Below, piece after piece: positions 41,180-49,932 of a stretch of 64,000 nucleotides of DNA; the first letter of the stretch is position 1; every line of letters starts with the position of its first letter. The position numbers were made by a program, and so were the translations under genes. The notes under the pieces were generated by a model, which saw only the letters and a program-made list of their open reading frames with translations, searched no databases and was not told the origin of the DNA. The stretch spans positions 186,001-250,000 of the forward strand of contig JAIOKI010000020.1 in NCBI GenBank assembly GCA_028335825.1. The letters are read 5' to 3'. The stretch comes from Nosema muscidifuracis (taxonomy: Eukaryota > Microsporidia > Nosematidae).

Positions 41180-41620
41180 AAATATAACTTCAATTTAAAA
41201 AATATATTTCTTTTTAAAATATTTAAGATCTTTCTTCTAAAAGTAATTACTCCTTTCAAATATGTTACACATATCTAAAAATAAACTTTCTACTACAACA
41301 TAAAAAATATAACTTCTATTTAAAAAAATCTATCTTCTATTTAAAATCTTTAAAATAAACTTTCTACTACAATATAAAAAATATAACTTCTATTTAAAAA
41401 AAATCTTTTTCTATCTTCTATTAAAAATATAAAAAATATATTATTTATTTTCTATTTAAAATATGTTACACATATCTAAAAATAAACTTTCTACTACAAT
41501 ATAAAAGAATTCCTCCAATGAAAAAATATATTTTCTATCTTCTATTTAAAATATAAAAAATATAATATTTATTTTCTTTTTTTAAAAAATCTTTCTTCTA
41601 AAATTTATTCCTCCCTTCAA
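41180..41620. repeat. Direct repeats resembling the 5' end of the next gene
   Basis: CAAATATGTTACACATATCTAAAAATAAACTTTCTACTACAA-like copies at about 41258-41303 and (partly) 41460-41503 match the region around the start codon of the next gene at 41613-41648 (CCCTTCAAATATGTTAAACA). Between them, AAAATATAACTTCTATTTAAAA units recur. Copies contain an in-frame ATG followed by a short frame that stops, so they do not encode the protein. Confidence 0.8.
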
Positions 41621-41622
41621 AT

Positions 41623-41868
41623 ATGTTAAACACATCTAAAAATAAAAATGGATTTCCTTTTCTTGGCTGCAAATGTAAATCAATAGTTTTAAAAACTTGT
41701 TTTTCAAATATTGTACTAGACATATACGAGATTGAAGGACTACAAAGTAGAATTAAATACAAAGGTCTAATGAAATACGATGATTCTATAAAATTGGGTG
41801 ATATATTAGAATGTATGATAGTTTCTTATAGTGATAATGGAATAAATTGTATACGAGATATAAATTAA
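41623..41868 (+). CDS. Small S1/OB-fold protein, possibly exosome Csl4-like
   Basis: 81 residues; CCC 7 bases before ATG. The pattern GFPFLGCKCKSIVLKTCFSN, YEIEGLQSRIKYKGLMKYDDS, KLGDILECMIVSYSDNG is that of an OB/S1 barrel, and the last part resembles Csl4 ('rpGDiVlAkViS'). The N-terminal domain and C-terminal zinc ribbon of full Csl4 are absent, so only the S1 core would remain. Csl4 caps the RNA exosome. Alternative: another small S1 protein. The gene is 19 bases from the start of the next gene in the same orientation. Confidence 0.45.
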   Translation: MLNTSKNKNGFPFLGCKCKSIVLKTCFSNIVLDIYEIEGLQSRIKYKGLMKYDDSIKLGDILECMIVSYSDNGINCIRDIN

Positions 41869-41887
41869 TAAATTATTAACCCCTTTA

Positions 41888-43019
41888 ATGATAGATTCAC
41901 AATATTTCGAGTACGGAATATCTCCACCTCTTTTTCATATAACATTTGAATTTCCTAATAAAAATGAAATACCAGAAATTATTAAACTTACTAAAATTAA
42001 TTATAATATTACAAAAAATAGAACTACACGTGATAGAAAATTTAAAGTTCTTGGGTATGATAGTTTTTTTGGTATATAATAATTCTGCTTATTTAACCAT
42101 TTTTGGTGAAAATAGTACTAACGTATATTTAGAGACTAGTATACGAAAAGTTGAAACTACTCCCACACATTTATATTTGAGAAATAAAGATGATTTTATA
42201 TCGTATGATTACACTACATTTAAAATATGGAACTCTTCTGTTACTGATTTCTGTACAGTAGGTAATATACTGTACACAATAGAAAATGACAAGTATCTGA
42301 ATATGTATGAATCAGAAGAATGTATAAAGAGTATAGAAATGAAAGATAAATGTTACATGTTAAGAGGAAATTCATATGTACTTATAGCAGTTACTATGAA
42401 TAACGAGATTATAAAATATGACCAACTTGATATTACCAAAGCTACTATGATAGATGAATTTGATTCAAAAATTATTGATTTGAAGATACATGGACAATAT
42501 CTTGTTTTATCTACTAACTCATGTTTAATAGTAATAGATGTACCTAATAAAAGACGACAGAAAGTCGGATATAATCAAAGATACAAATTTGTAGTTATAG
42601 ATAATTACATAATATCAAATTTGTACAGGGGAGCTTACAAATACTTCGATATAACGAACTTACAGAATTCAAGAACAGTTCAGTACGACGAACTGTGTTC
42701 AGATATGGATGTTTACGACGATAAATTATTTTTACTTAGTGATAAAGGTATTCACATGTGGAGTTGTGATGGTAGAAAAGAAAACTTTTACAAAATCAGG
42801 TACCGACTTCCTTATTTCGATTTAACAAACACTCTTTTTGATGAAAATTGTAAATTTACATTAAAAGAAGAAACTGAAAAAGTTAATTTTGTAGAAATGG
42901 GAATCACAGAATTAATTAATGAAGAGAAACGTAAGATGTTAAAAATAAATATGAAAGAAGAAAAAGATACTAAAGAGTTTGCTATTAAAAAGAAAAAAGT
43001 AACAAAAGGAGGATTTTAA
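41888..43019 (+). CDS. Beta-propeller-like protein, split by an apparent frameshift
   Basis: The first frame begins at ATG 41888, 5 bases after CCCC, and runs to a stop at 42079 (63 codons, starts MIDSQYFEYGISPPLFH). From about 42070 the next frame is open to 43019 with sustained coding character (about 315 residues): WD-like strands such as SYDYTTFKIWNSSVTDFCT, YVLIAVTMNNEIIKYDQLD, LYRGAYKYFDITNLQ and DGRKENFYKIRY, then a charged helical tail (EEKRKMLKINMKEEKDTKEF). The two join at a run of seven T (42064-42070), where one base fewer would make one frame of about 376 codons. Propeller with a basic tail recalls nucleolar WD proteins such as Enp2, but that is tentative. The break could be an assembly or read error, a real mutation or programmed slippage. 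Confidence 0.6.
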
Positions 43020-43182
43020 TAAATTTTATTATTTATTTATATTATTTATAATAAATTAATATAAAAGGTTTAATTATATTGTGAATCATACAATAAAGAT
43101 ATTTTTGATATCATAATCTTCAAAAAGAATCAAATAAAAAATTAATAAAAATACATAAATTTTATGAATAAATTCTACTTTT

Positions 43183-44238
43183 ATGCATAAAACTATAAAT
43201 AAAATTTACAGTTTTTATGCTATGATAGAAACAGATTCATCGTTCTTACAAAAATCAACGATAGAAACATCTGATCAAAGTAATCTTGATTCTCTTCTTA
43301 ACTCTGGTATATCAATACAAGACATTAATAAACTACGTCAATCAGGTATATGCACTCTTAAGGGAATACTTATGACACCAAAGAAATCTCTTATTAAAAT
43401 CAAAGGAATGACTGATCTTAAAATAGATAAGATGAAAGATATAGTTAGCAAACTTCTTAATGTAGATTTTATGACTGCTTCTTCATATGCAGCTAAAAGA
43501 TCTCTTCTTTATAGAATTAGTACAGGTAGCTCGGATTTCGATGTTCTATTAGGTGGTGGTATACAAACAATGAGTATTACAGAAGTATTTGGAGAATTTC
43601 GGACTGGTAAAACACAACTTGCTACTACAATGTGTATAACAGTTCAATTACCTGATGAAATGGGAGGATCAAATGGAAAAGCTGCTTTTATAGATACTGA
43701 AGGAACATTTAGACCAGAAAGACTTAGAGATATAGCAAATAGATTTGGATTGGATCCTGATGAAGCTCTCGATAATGTTATATATGCACGTGCTTATAAT
43801 AGTGAGCATCAGAATGAATTATTACAAAATCTTACTGTAAAATTCTCTGAAGATCCTAAATATAAATTACTAGTGGTAGATTCTATAATATCCCTTTTTA
43901 GGGTAGATTTCAGTGGAAGAGGTGAATTAGGAGAAAGACAACAAAAACTTAATCAGTTCCTATCTAAGTTAATAAACATAGCTGAGGAATTTAATATAGC
44001 TGTACTTATTACTAACCAAATGATGGCTGATCCATCAGGTGCTATGACATTTGTAGCTGATCCTAAGAAACCTATTGGTGGACATGTATTGGCTCATGCT
44101 AGTACTACAAGAATCTATTTGAGAAAGGGTAGAGGTGAAACAAGAGTTGCTAAGATATATGACTCACCTGATTTCCCTGAAGCAGAAGCCACTTATTCTA
44201 TTACAGAAGGAGGAATTAATAATGTACAAGAGAATTAA
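43183..44238 (+). CDS. DMC1: Dmc1 meiotic recombinase
   Basis: 351 residues from the first ATG; a second ATG at residue 14 (MIETDSSF) is the more family-like start. N-terminal HhH domain (INKLRQSGICTLKGILMTPK, KIKGMTDLKIDKM), then the RecA core: Walker A GEFRTGKTQ, FIDTEGTFRPERLRDIANRFG, Walker B LLVVDSIISLFRVDFSGRGEL, ERQQKLNQFLSKL, ITNQMMADPSGAMTFVADPKKPIGGH, HASTTRIYLRKGRGETR. VDFSGRGELGERQQKL and GICTLKGILMT are Dmc1-type rather than Rad51-type (which has TDYSGRGELSARQ). Catalyses strand exchange between homologues in meiosis. No CCC tract near either start. Confidence 0.93.
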   Translation: MHKTINKIYSFYAMIETDSSFLQKSTIETSDQSNLDSLLNSGISIQDINKLRQSGICTLKGILMTPKKSLIKIKGMTDLKIDKMKDIVSKLLNVDFMTASSYAAKRSLLYRISTGSSDFDVLLGGGIQTMSITEVFGEFRTGKTQLATTMCITVQLPDEMGGSNGKAAFIDTEGTFRPERLRDIANRFGLDPDEALDNVIYARAYNSEHQNELLQNLTVKFSEDPKYKLLVVDSIISLFRVDFSGRGELGERQQKLNQFLSKLINIAEEFNIAVLITNQMMADPSGAMTFVADPKKPIGGHVLAHASTTRIYLRKGRGETRVAKIYDSPDFPEAEATYSITEGGINNVQEN

Positions 44239-44269
44239 ATTAATTAAGTGTAAGGGTGTTAATCCCAAA

Positions 44270-44575
44270 TCTATTTGATTCATTTTATTTTTGATATATT
44301 TTATTATCTGCATATTTAAGTATATTTTATAATTAACATATTTAAGTATATTTTATTATCTACATATTTGGGTATATTTTATTATCTATAATATTTCAAT
44401 CTGTTTGATTCATTTTATGTTTGATATATTTTATTATCTATAATATTTCAATCTGTTTGATTCATTTTATGTTTGATATATTTTATTATCTACATATTTC
44501 AATCTATTTTATAATTAACATGTTTGTTATATTTTATTATCTACATATTTCAATCTATTTGATCATAAAACATGT
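44270..44575. repeat. About 60-bp tandem repeat upstream of the E2 gene
   Basis: GATATATTTTATTATCTACATATTTCAATCTATTTGATTCATTTTATGTTT-like units recur about five times and end exactly where the E2 upstream region begins; the last copy gives the in-frame but non-ATG upstream extension. Confidence 0.8.
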
Positions 44576-44607
44576 TTGATATATTTTCATAAACAAATTT
44601 CTGAATA

Positions 44608-44611
44608 CCCC
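44608..44611 (+). promoter_or_regulatory. CCCC signal of the E2 gene
   Basis: AATACCCCTACC, 9 bases upstream of the ATG at 44621. Supports that ATG over the in-frame upstream TTG at 44576, which lies inside repeat DNA. Confidence 0.55.
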
Positions 44612-44620
44612 TACCAGGTA

Positions 44621-45190
44621 ATGAGTAAGAATGGATTATCACAAACTGCTAACAAAAGATTAATAAATGAAGAAAAGATTCTTAAAAACGATAAAGACAA
44701 GGATAGATTATTTGTAGCTGTTCCTCGAGAAATTAATGGAACAACTGTATACAAAACATGGGATCTTCTTTTTTTGCTTAAAGATACCAAATCTCTTTAT
44801 AAAGATAAAGTCATTGAAGCTGAAATTACTTTCCCTGAAGATTATCCTCTTCGTCCTCCTTCTCTCACATTTATTAGTAAAATGTTTCATCCAAATATTT
44901 ATGTTAATGGAAAGGTTTGTATAAGTATTTTAGAAGAAGATAATCCTGGACCTCTTGGATGTGGTACTCCTGAAGATAGATGGTCACCTGTACAAAATAT
45001 AAGGACAGTAGCTCTTTCTTTGGTTATTCTTCTTGATAATCCTAATCCAGATTCTCCTGCCAATGTTGATGCTAGTAAAATGTTCCGTGATTCTAGAAAA
45101 GAATATGAAGAAAATGTTATTAAATTGATAGAAGAAGAAAGTAAAAAAAGTATGATGAAAGATAAAGTCATAAATATTTTAAATAAATGA
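44621..45190 (+). CDS. Ubc7/UBE2G-type ubiquitin-conjugating enzyme (E2)
   Basis: 189 residues. UBC fold: EAEITFPEDYPLRPPSLTFI, then HPNIYVNGKVCISIL with active-site Cys at about 100. It is followed by the extra acidic loop typical of the Ubc7/Cdc34/UBE2G group (EEDNPGPLGCGTPEDRWSPV), then LLDNPNPDSPANVDASKMFRDS. Ubc7 enzymes transfer ubiquitin in ER-associated degradation with membrane E3s, and Dsk2 (24.5 kb) acts downstream. The C-terminal tail is short and lacks a membrane anchor, as in Ubc7, so a Cue1-type partner would be expected. The N-terminal 15 residues are variable. Confidence 0.92.
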   Translation: MSKNGLSQTANKRLINEEKILKNDKDKDRLFVAVPREINGTTVYKTWDLLFLLKDTKSLYKDKVIEAEITFPEDYPLRPPSLTFISKMFHPNIYVNGKVCISILEEDNPGPLGCGTPEDRWSPVQNIRTVALSLVILLDNPNPDSPANVDASKMFRDSRKEYEENVIKLIEEESKKSMMKDKVINILNK

Positions 45191-45239
45191 GATTGTTTTA
45201 AATTTTAACTTAAAGATATTTTATGTTAAAGTATAATTT

Positions 45240-45420
45240 TTTAAATTAAATTTATATTCCAAATAAGTAATAAAGTATTAAAATAAAAATCATTCTTGAA
45301 ATTATATTCCTTGTATAATTAAATACACTTACTAATATTTTTTAAATTAATTAAATTTATATTCCAAATAAATAATAAAGTATTAAAATAGAAATCATTC
45401 TTGAAATTATATTTCTTGTA
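45240..45420. repeat. Direct repeat copying the 3' end of the adjacent membrane-protein gene
   Basis: TTTATATTCCAAATAA, AATAAAGTATTAAAATA and AAATCATTCTTGAAATTATAT recur in the same order at about 45248-45315 and 45355-45420, about 107 bp apart. The right copy contains the C-terminal codons and stop of the minus-strand gene; the left copy is non-coding. Confidence 0.9.
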
Positions 45421-46244
45421 TTTGTGTAATTACAGAATGCACTAATTAATAAACTTATCAATTTGTAATCTAAGAAGTAGAAGAATATAAAAAAGAAAGA
45501 TAGAAGATTGTATCTGTAAAAGGGAAGAAGTCTAAGAATCATAAGAAGAAGAGAAAAGACATCTCTTTGTACTAATATTAGTGGTGTAAATACATCTACA
45601 CTAAAACTTGATTCATTTTTAATATTATATGTGTCATATAAATCTTCATTTTCTAATATATTGTACTTCTCATTTATTACATGTTCAATTTTATTTTCAA
45701 TATTCTGTCTCTCATCATATACACTAGAAAATGAACAATTACTTAATATAAATTTATATTCTTCTTTCTTTAAGTTATAATCATCAACTACTATATATCC
45801 TATTGTACTTATAACTGATTGAAGATCTTTATTTTCTTTAGGAGGAGAAGTCTTATAAAAAGTTAATATACAATCAAATATACATAAGACATATATAATG
45901 GAATAATCTACATTTATAATGAAAGATAATATAGAAGAAATTAATTCTAAATAATATACTTTCTGTGAAGTATCTTTAGATTGTATTAAAAGAGATACTG
46001 AGAAATAAGTATTACATAGTATATAAGAGTATGATAAGAAATATAAGAAAGGATACTGAAGATATATCATTATTAGAAGACTTCCTAACAAATATCTAAA
46101 ACGAGTAGAGAATAATAAAGAAGTTAATTTATGAAGTACAATCCCGAAGATAATCATGTATACATGACGAGTATTTGGATATAAATGAAGATTTATAGTT
46201 AATAATTGAAGAGTGTAAGATAAAAAGACTGACTGATGAATCAT
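45357..46244 (-). CDS. Hypothetical multi-pass membrane protein
   Basis: 295 residues from ATG 46244; further in-frame codons upstream reach only a TTG. About five hydrophobic segments in the first 150 residues, a polar central domain (about 150-225, includes KTSPPKENKDLQSV, DDYNLKKEEYKF, ENKIEHVINEKYN), then two to three more segments to the C-terminus (LLSFFFIFFYFLDYKLISLL). No signature is recognised; composition is Leu/Ile/Tyr/Ser-rich. No CCC tract before the ATG. Convergent with the E2 gene; its 3' end is duplicated in the spacer. Confidence 0.6.
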   Translation of the reverse strand: MIHQSVFLSYTLQLLTINLHLYPNTRHVYMIIFGIVLHKLTSLLFSTRFRYLLGSLLIMIYLQYPFLYFLSYSYILCNTYFSVSLLIQSKDTSQKVYYLELISSILSFIINVDYSIIYVLCIFDCILTFYKTSPPKENKDLQSVISTIGYIVVDDYNLKKEEYKFILSNCSFSSVYDERQNIENKIEHVINEKYNILENEDLYDTYNIKNESSFSVDVFTPLILVQRDVFSLLLMILRLLPFYRYNLLSFFFIFFYFLDYKLISLLISAFCNYTNTRNIISRMISILILYYLFGI

Positions 46245-46622
46245 AAGAAAACAAAGAAAAAAATATTTATAAAAAAGATGAAACAAAATTTGATTTCTGA
46301 ATTAAAAATGAAGCTTTGTATAGATACAAATCAGGTAAAGGATATTTTATCAAAATATATAAGGTATTTTTTTATTATTTTATTTCTATACATAAATAGT
46401 AGATTTATTGAATAAAAGATTTATATGCATAATAGTGTATTTATGCATAATTAAGAGACTTATATGCATAAAAAAATAGTAGATTTATTGAATAAAAAAC
46501 TAAATACATAAATACACTATTATGCATAATTAAAAGACTTATATTATAAAAACAATTATATACACACTTATATACATAAATAAACTTATAAAAATAAATA
46601 TGTTTTTTATAAAAGTTACCCC
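46245..46622. repeat. Divergent spacer with TTATGCATAA palindromes
   Basis: The 10-bp palindrome core ATGCAT with TTATGCATAA-type flanks occurs at about 46422, 46441, 46461 and 46523, joined by AATAGTAGATTTATTGAATAAAA repeats. CCCC of the Pcf11 gene lies at 46619-46622. Confidence 0.65.
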
Positions 46623-47372
46623 ATGAATGAATTTCTAAATATTCTTAAAAATTTACAAAAAGGAGATAAAATATCACTAAATGTACTGTTAATGATATCT
46701 GAAAGTCAACCAAATATTTATGAAACAATTTGTAAATTAATATTAACTTATTATAAAGATTGTATAAATACAGATAGTGTTAGATGGTACTTAAATATAC
46801 TCTGTACAAAAAATGAAAATTTTCTTGAATATTTCTCAAGATATCAAAGAATATTTGATGGAATAAAAGATCCTTTTACAGATCTCTTAAAAGAATATAA
46901 AAGTCAGAAAAGATTTAAAATTGATCAACCTGTTACAGATATTCCTAAAGAACCTGTTATTATAAACACAGAACCATCAAAAAATATTCCTACAGCTGAA
47001 ACTTCTAGTAATATTTTATTTGGAAAAATTCAATGTAAATTATGTGGGTTGAGGTACAAAGAGAATGATCATTTATACGATATCCATATAGAAGATCATA
47101 TGAGAAAAAATAGAGCCCTAGATGAGAAGAATACTCTTAGTAGAGAATATTTTTGTAATTATGATGGATGGATAAAAAGTATGGAGAAAATTACTTTAAA
47201 TTTGAAAATAGATAAAATTGAAAAAGTTATACATACTGGTGATAATGTATACTGTAAAATGTGTGGATCTAAGATTGATGCAGTTTGGGATGAAGAAGAA
47301 GATGAATTTGTTTTAAATGAGTGTGTACAATTAGATGAAGAAGAATTTGCACATAAATTGTGTGTGACATAA
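46623..47372 (+). CDS. Pcf11-like mRNA 3'-end cleavage factor
   Basis: 249 residues; ATG abuts CCCC. Residues 1-80 look like a CTD-interacting domain of eight helices in reduced form (SLNVLLMISESQPNIYETI, WYLNILCTKNENFLEYFSRY). A Pro/Thr linker follows (about 95-135). The C-terminus has two zinc knuckles: CKLCGLRYKENDHLYDIH with IEDHMRKN, then YCKMCGSKIDAVWDEEEDEF with HKLC, as in Pcf11 ('C.vCgE.f...wdeeeeeW......' ). In between is REYFCNYDGWI, a typical Pcf11 block. Links RNA polymerase II CTD to cleavage/polyadenylation and termination. Yeast Pcf11 is 626 residues, so much of the middle is missing. Confidence 0.85.
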   Translation: MNEFLNILKNLQKGDKISLNVLLMISESQPNIYETICKLILTYYKDCINTDSVRWYLNILCTKNENFLEYFSRYQRIFDGIKDPFTDLLKEYKSQKRFKIDQPVTDIPKEPVIINTEPSKNIPTAETSSNILFGKIQCKLCGLRYKENDHLYDIHIEDHMRKNRALDEKNTLSREYFCNYDGWIKSMEKITLNLKIDKIEKVIHTGDNVYCKMCGSKIDAVWDEEEDEFVLNECVQLDEEEFAHKLCVT

Positions 47373-47563
47373 AAAGTTTATTTTTTTGAGATGATGGTTT
47401 ACTTAAGACATAAAAATATAATTTTTTTGAGATGATGATTTCTTTTTTGATAAAAAATTTAATTATTTAAGACATAAAAAAATAATTTTTTAGGACATAA
47501 AAATTTAATTATTTTAATCAATTTTGAAAATCTTTCCTTTTTTTTCTTTTGTTTATTTTTCTA

Positions 47564-47566
47564 CCC
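47564..47566 (+). promoter_or_regulatory. CCC signal of the EB1 gene
   Basis: CTACCCTTATG, 2 bases before ATG 47569. An upstream in-frame TTG at 47524 would add only hydrophobic repeat-derived residues. Confidence 0.6.
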
Positions 47567-47568
47567 TT

Positions 47569-48450
47569 ATGAAAACAAGTAGAAGAGAATTGCTTGAATG
47601 GATGAAATCTCTTAACATACAAATAAATAAAATAGAAGAATTAGGTCAAGGTACAGCTATATGTCAATTATTGAATATTATACATCCATCTTCATGTTTA
47701 TCTTATATAAAAAATCCTTCATCAGAGTATGAGTATATTAAAAACCTAAAATTAGCCCAGAACTTCTTTTATTTAAATAGTGTAGAAGTTAAATTTCCAA
47801 TTAGTAAACTTGTAGAATGTAAATTACAAGATAATTTAGAAATAGCACAGTGGTTGTATAAGTATTATGTTAAGTGTACTAAGAATAAGAAGAATGTTTC
47901 AGAAATAAATAATAAGAAGAGTATTTTAATTAATAAAGATTTAACTGATAAGAAGAGTATGTCAATTAATAAAGATTTAACTGATAAAGATTCAACTTAT
48001 AATAAGAGTATAACAGATAACAACATAATTAATGAAAATGATTCTAACAACATAATTAATGACACAAATATAAATATCTTAATAAATGATAAAGATTTAA
48101 ATAATTCTACTGAATTAAGAAAAAAGAATAGACAAGATATTATAGAGAATTTAAAAAAACATTATGAAGAAATAAACATGAAATCTGAAGATAGATATAA
48201 TCAAATACTAGAAGATAATAAGAAATTAAATGAACAAATAAAACTAAAAGAAGAAGAAAATAACATTTTAAAAGAAAAATTAGGAATATTTTCTGATAAA
48301 AAGGTACAAGAATTAATCAAAGATTTGGAAGATAACAGAGATTTCTATTTTCTTATTTTAGTAGAAATAGAAAAATATTTAACAGGGTGTACAAATATAG
48401 ATGAAGGGATTAAAGATGATATTTTTAATATTTTGTATAAGAAACAATAA
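47569..48450 (+). CDS. EB1/Bim1-type microtubule plus-end protein
   Basis: 293 residues. N-terminal CH domain of EB type (1-110): SRRELLEWMKSLNIQINKIE, GTAICQLLNIIHPSS, YIKNLKLAQNFFYLNSVEV, KLVECKLQDNLEIAQWLYKYY. These align with EB1's 'SRhdMLaWiN..L.lnltkIEqlcsGaayCQfmD'. The linker has a repeat SINKDLTDK in two or three forms. A coiled coil (about 200-255) is followed by the EB homology part NRDFYFLILVEIEKYLTG (EB1 'ERDFYFgKLRnIE'). It lacks a terminal EEY/F motif, ending KKQ. Tracks growing microtubule ends at the spindle. Upstream spacer (47373-47520) contains a duplicated TTTTTGAGATGATGG unit. Confidence 0.9.
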   Translation: MKTSRRELLEWMKSLNIQINKIEELGQGTAICQLLNIIHPSSCLSYIKNPSSEYEYIKNLKLAQNFFYLNSVEVKFPISKLVECKLQDNLEIAQWLYKYYVKCTKNKKNVSEINNKKSILINKDLTDKKSMSINKDLTDKDSTYNKSITDNNIINENDSNNIINDTNINILINDKDLNNSTELRKKNRQDIIENLKKHYEEINMKSEDRYNQILEDNKKLNEQIKLKEEENNILKEKLGIFSDKKVQELIKDLEDNRDFYFLILVEIEKYLTGCTNIDEGIKDDIFNILYKKQ

Positions 48451-48698
48451 AAATTAGACTTATGATTTAATATAAACTTTGTATAATAAATTAAAAAATA
48501 ATTTTTAATTTATTTTATCTACTAAGTTAACGAAATTAAATTTAAAACTATTTTTAAATATTAAAAGTTTAAAATTTAACATTTGTTTTTTATCCTAAAA
48601 ATTATTCTTTATTTTGAGAAGAGAAAAGTCTTAGCTAGTTTGTTAAAAAAACTTTAATTTGAAGCTAATATTTAATAAAACTTCAATTTACATCAATG

Positions 48699-48905
48699 AT
48701 CAAATATATGACAATTATAATATATAACAAATAGTCAATCAAATATATGACAATTATAATATATAACAACTAGTCAATCAAATATATGACAATTATAATA
48801 TATAACAAATAGTCAATCAAATATATGACAATTATAATATATAACAACTAGTCAATCAAATATATGACAATTATAATATATAACAACTAGTCAATCAAAA
48901 TATAT
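48699..48905. repeat. 39-bp tandem repeat, five copies
   Basis: Unit AAATATATGACAATTATAATATATAACAA plus [A/C]TAGTCAATC. Five copies from about 48701 with alternating A/C at one site (AACAAATAG versus AACAACTAG) and otherwise near identity, so expansion is recent. It fills the spacer between two convergent genes. Confidence 0.95.
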
Positions 48906-48942
48906 AACAACTACTTAATTAATATTAATTTTATTATTCTGA

Positions 48943-49932
48943 CTAAACTTGAACATAAAATAACCCAAAAATACCATTAATTTTTACATTAAAAACTGCT
49001 TCTTCTTCTTTGTTAGTTGATACATCATTAAGTATATGAAATTTATTATCCTTATAAACACAAGCATAATAATGACTTAAACTTTGATTATTACTTACTG
49101 TTCTATACAAATAAGCATGGAATTTATATTTTATATCACCTACTTCAATGAACTCCTGTAAGAAGATTTCGTTAACTGGTAAATTTCCCACTCTATGCTG
49201 ATTCTGAATGACTAAAATTTTAGGAAGAGGTCCATCAATAATATCTTCGTAATAATTTTTTAAATACAAATTTAAATCATAATTATGTGGTTGATCTATT
49301 ACTAAAAAAAAAGTGATCGAAGTTAGTGAATCTCCGAACTTTCTTCGTATCAAAAAAAGGTTACTGATTTCGAGGTCTGATATCTCATCTAATCTCCTCT
49401 TTTCTGAACTTAATTCGTAAAATTGAAATTTTTTTTTACCATTTTTTTCGTAATATATTAATTCTTCTATAATAGCAGAAAATAATTCAAAAGAACAACC
49501 TGTCTGACTAGGATCAAATTTTTTGATACCAGAGTTATGTCTATTAATATTCTTAAAAAGTTTTTCATAATATTCTTTCAAATCACATTCTGGCTTACCT
49601 CTCATTTCATCAAATATATTTTTAATTAACATTAAAGATCCGTTCTTTTGTTTTCTTTTGTCAATATAATCTCTAAACAGGTCTAGATGAAACAAGCATT
49701 GAATTAACGAATTAGTAAAACAGTTTGTTCCGCTATTAATTAGTTTTGGAAATTTTGTTGTTGAAGTTACTTGCTTATTACTTTGGATTATTTCTTCATC
49801 ATTATTGCCCCCAAAATAATAATTACTATGTTGGAAAACATATCCAGCTGGTATGCATGTTAGTATTATAACTACAAGAAATATTTTTTTGTTACGGGAT
49901 ACTTCTTGATTTCCATTTTCTGTAGTTGGCAT
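48943..49932 (-). CDS. Membrane-anchored divergent ubiquitin-specific protease (USP)-like protein
   Basis: 329 residues; CCCC 1 base before ATG. A basic N-terminus is followed by one hydrophobic segment (about 17-35, IFLVVIILTCIPAGYVF), a type II-like anchor. The Cys box is LINSGTNCFTNSLIQCLFHL (Cys-71) for the USP 'GL.NlGnTCymNSvLQ.L'. The His box is SHYYACVYKDNKFHILND (His-287, Asn/Asp near 302-303) for 'GHY.ay.r....W..fnD'. The mid-part is shortened (USP catalytic cores are about 300 to 350). No zinc-binding C-x2-C fingers are visible, so the thumb/fingers may be reduced. Substrate and membrane are unknown. Confidence 0.7.
   Translation of the reverse strand: MPTTENGNQEVSRNKKIFLVVIILTCIPAGYVFQHSNYYFGGNNDEEIIQSNKQVTSTTKFPKLINSGTNCFTNSLIQCLFHLDLFRDYIDKRKQKNGSLMLIKNIFDEMRGKPECDLKEYYEKLFKNINRHNSGIKKFDPSQTGCSFELFSAIIEELIYYEKNGKKKFQFYELSSEKRRLDEISDLEISNLFLIRRKFGDSLTSITFFLVIDQPHNYDLNLYLKNYYEDIIDGPLPKILVIQNQHRVGNLPVNEIFLQEFIEVGDIKYKFHAYLYRTVSNNQSLSHYYACVYKDNKFHILNDVSTNKEEEAVFNVKINGIFGLFYVQV

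Noticed and set aside
43183-43220. Short intron near the start of Dmc1 (…TTTACAG)
   Set aside because: No matching 5' splice site of the known microsporidian type, and the frame is open throughout.
48699-48905. CRISPR-like array of 39-bp units
   Set aside because: Units are contiguous with no unique spacers, and the genome is eukaryotic.
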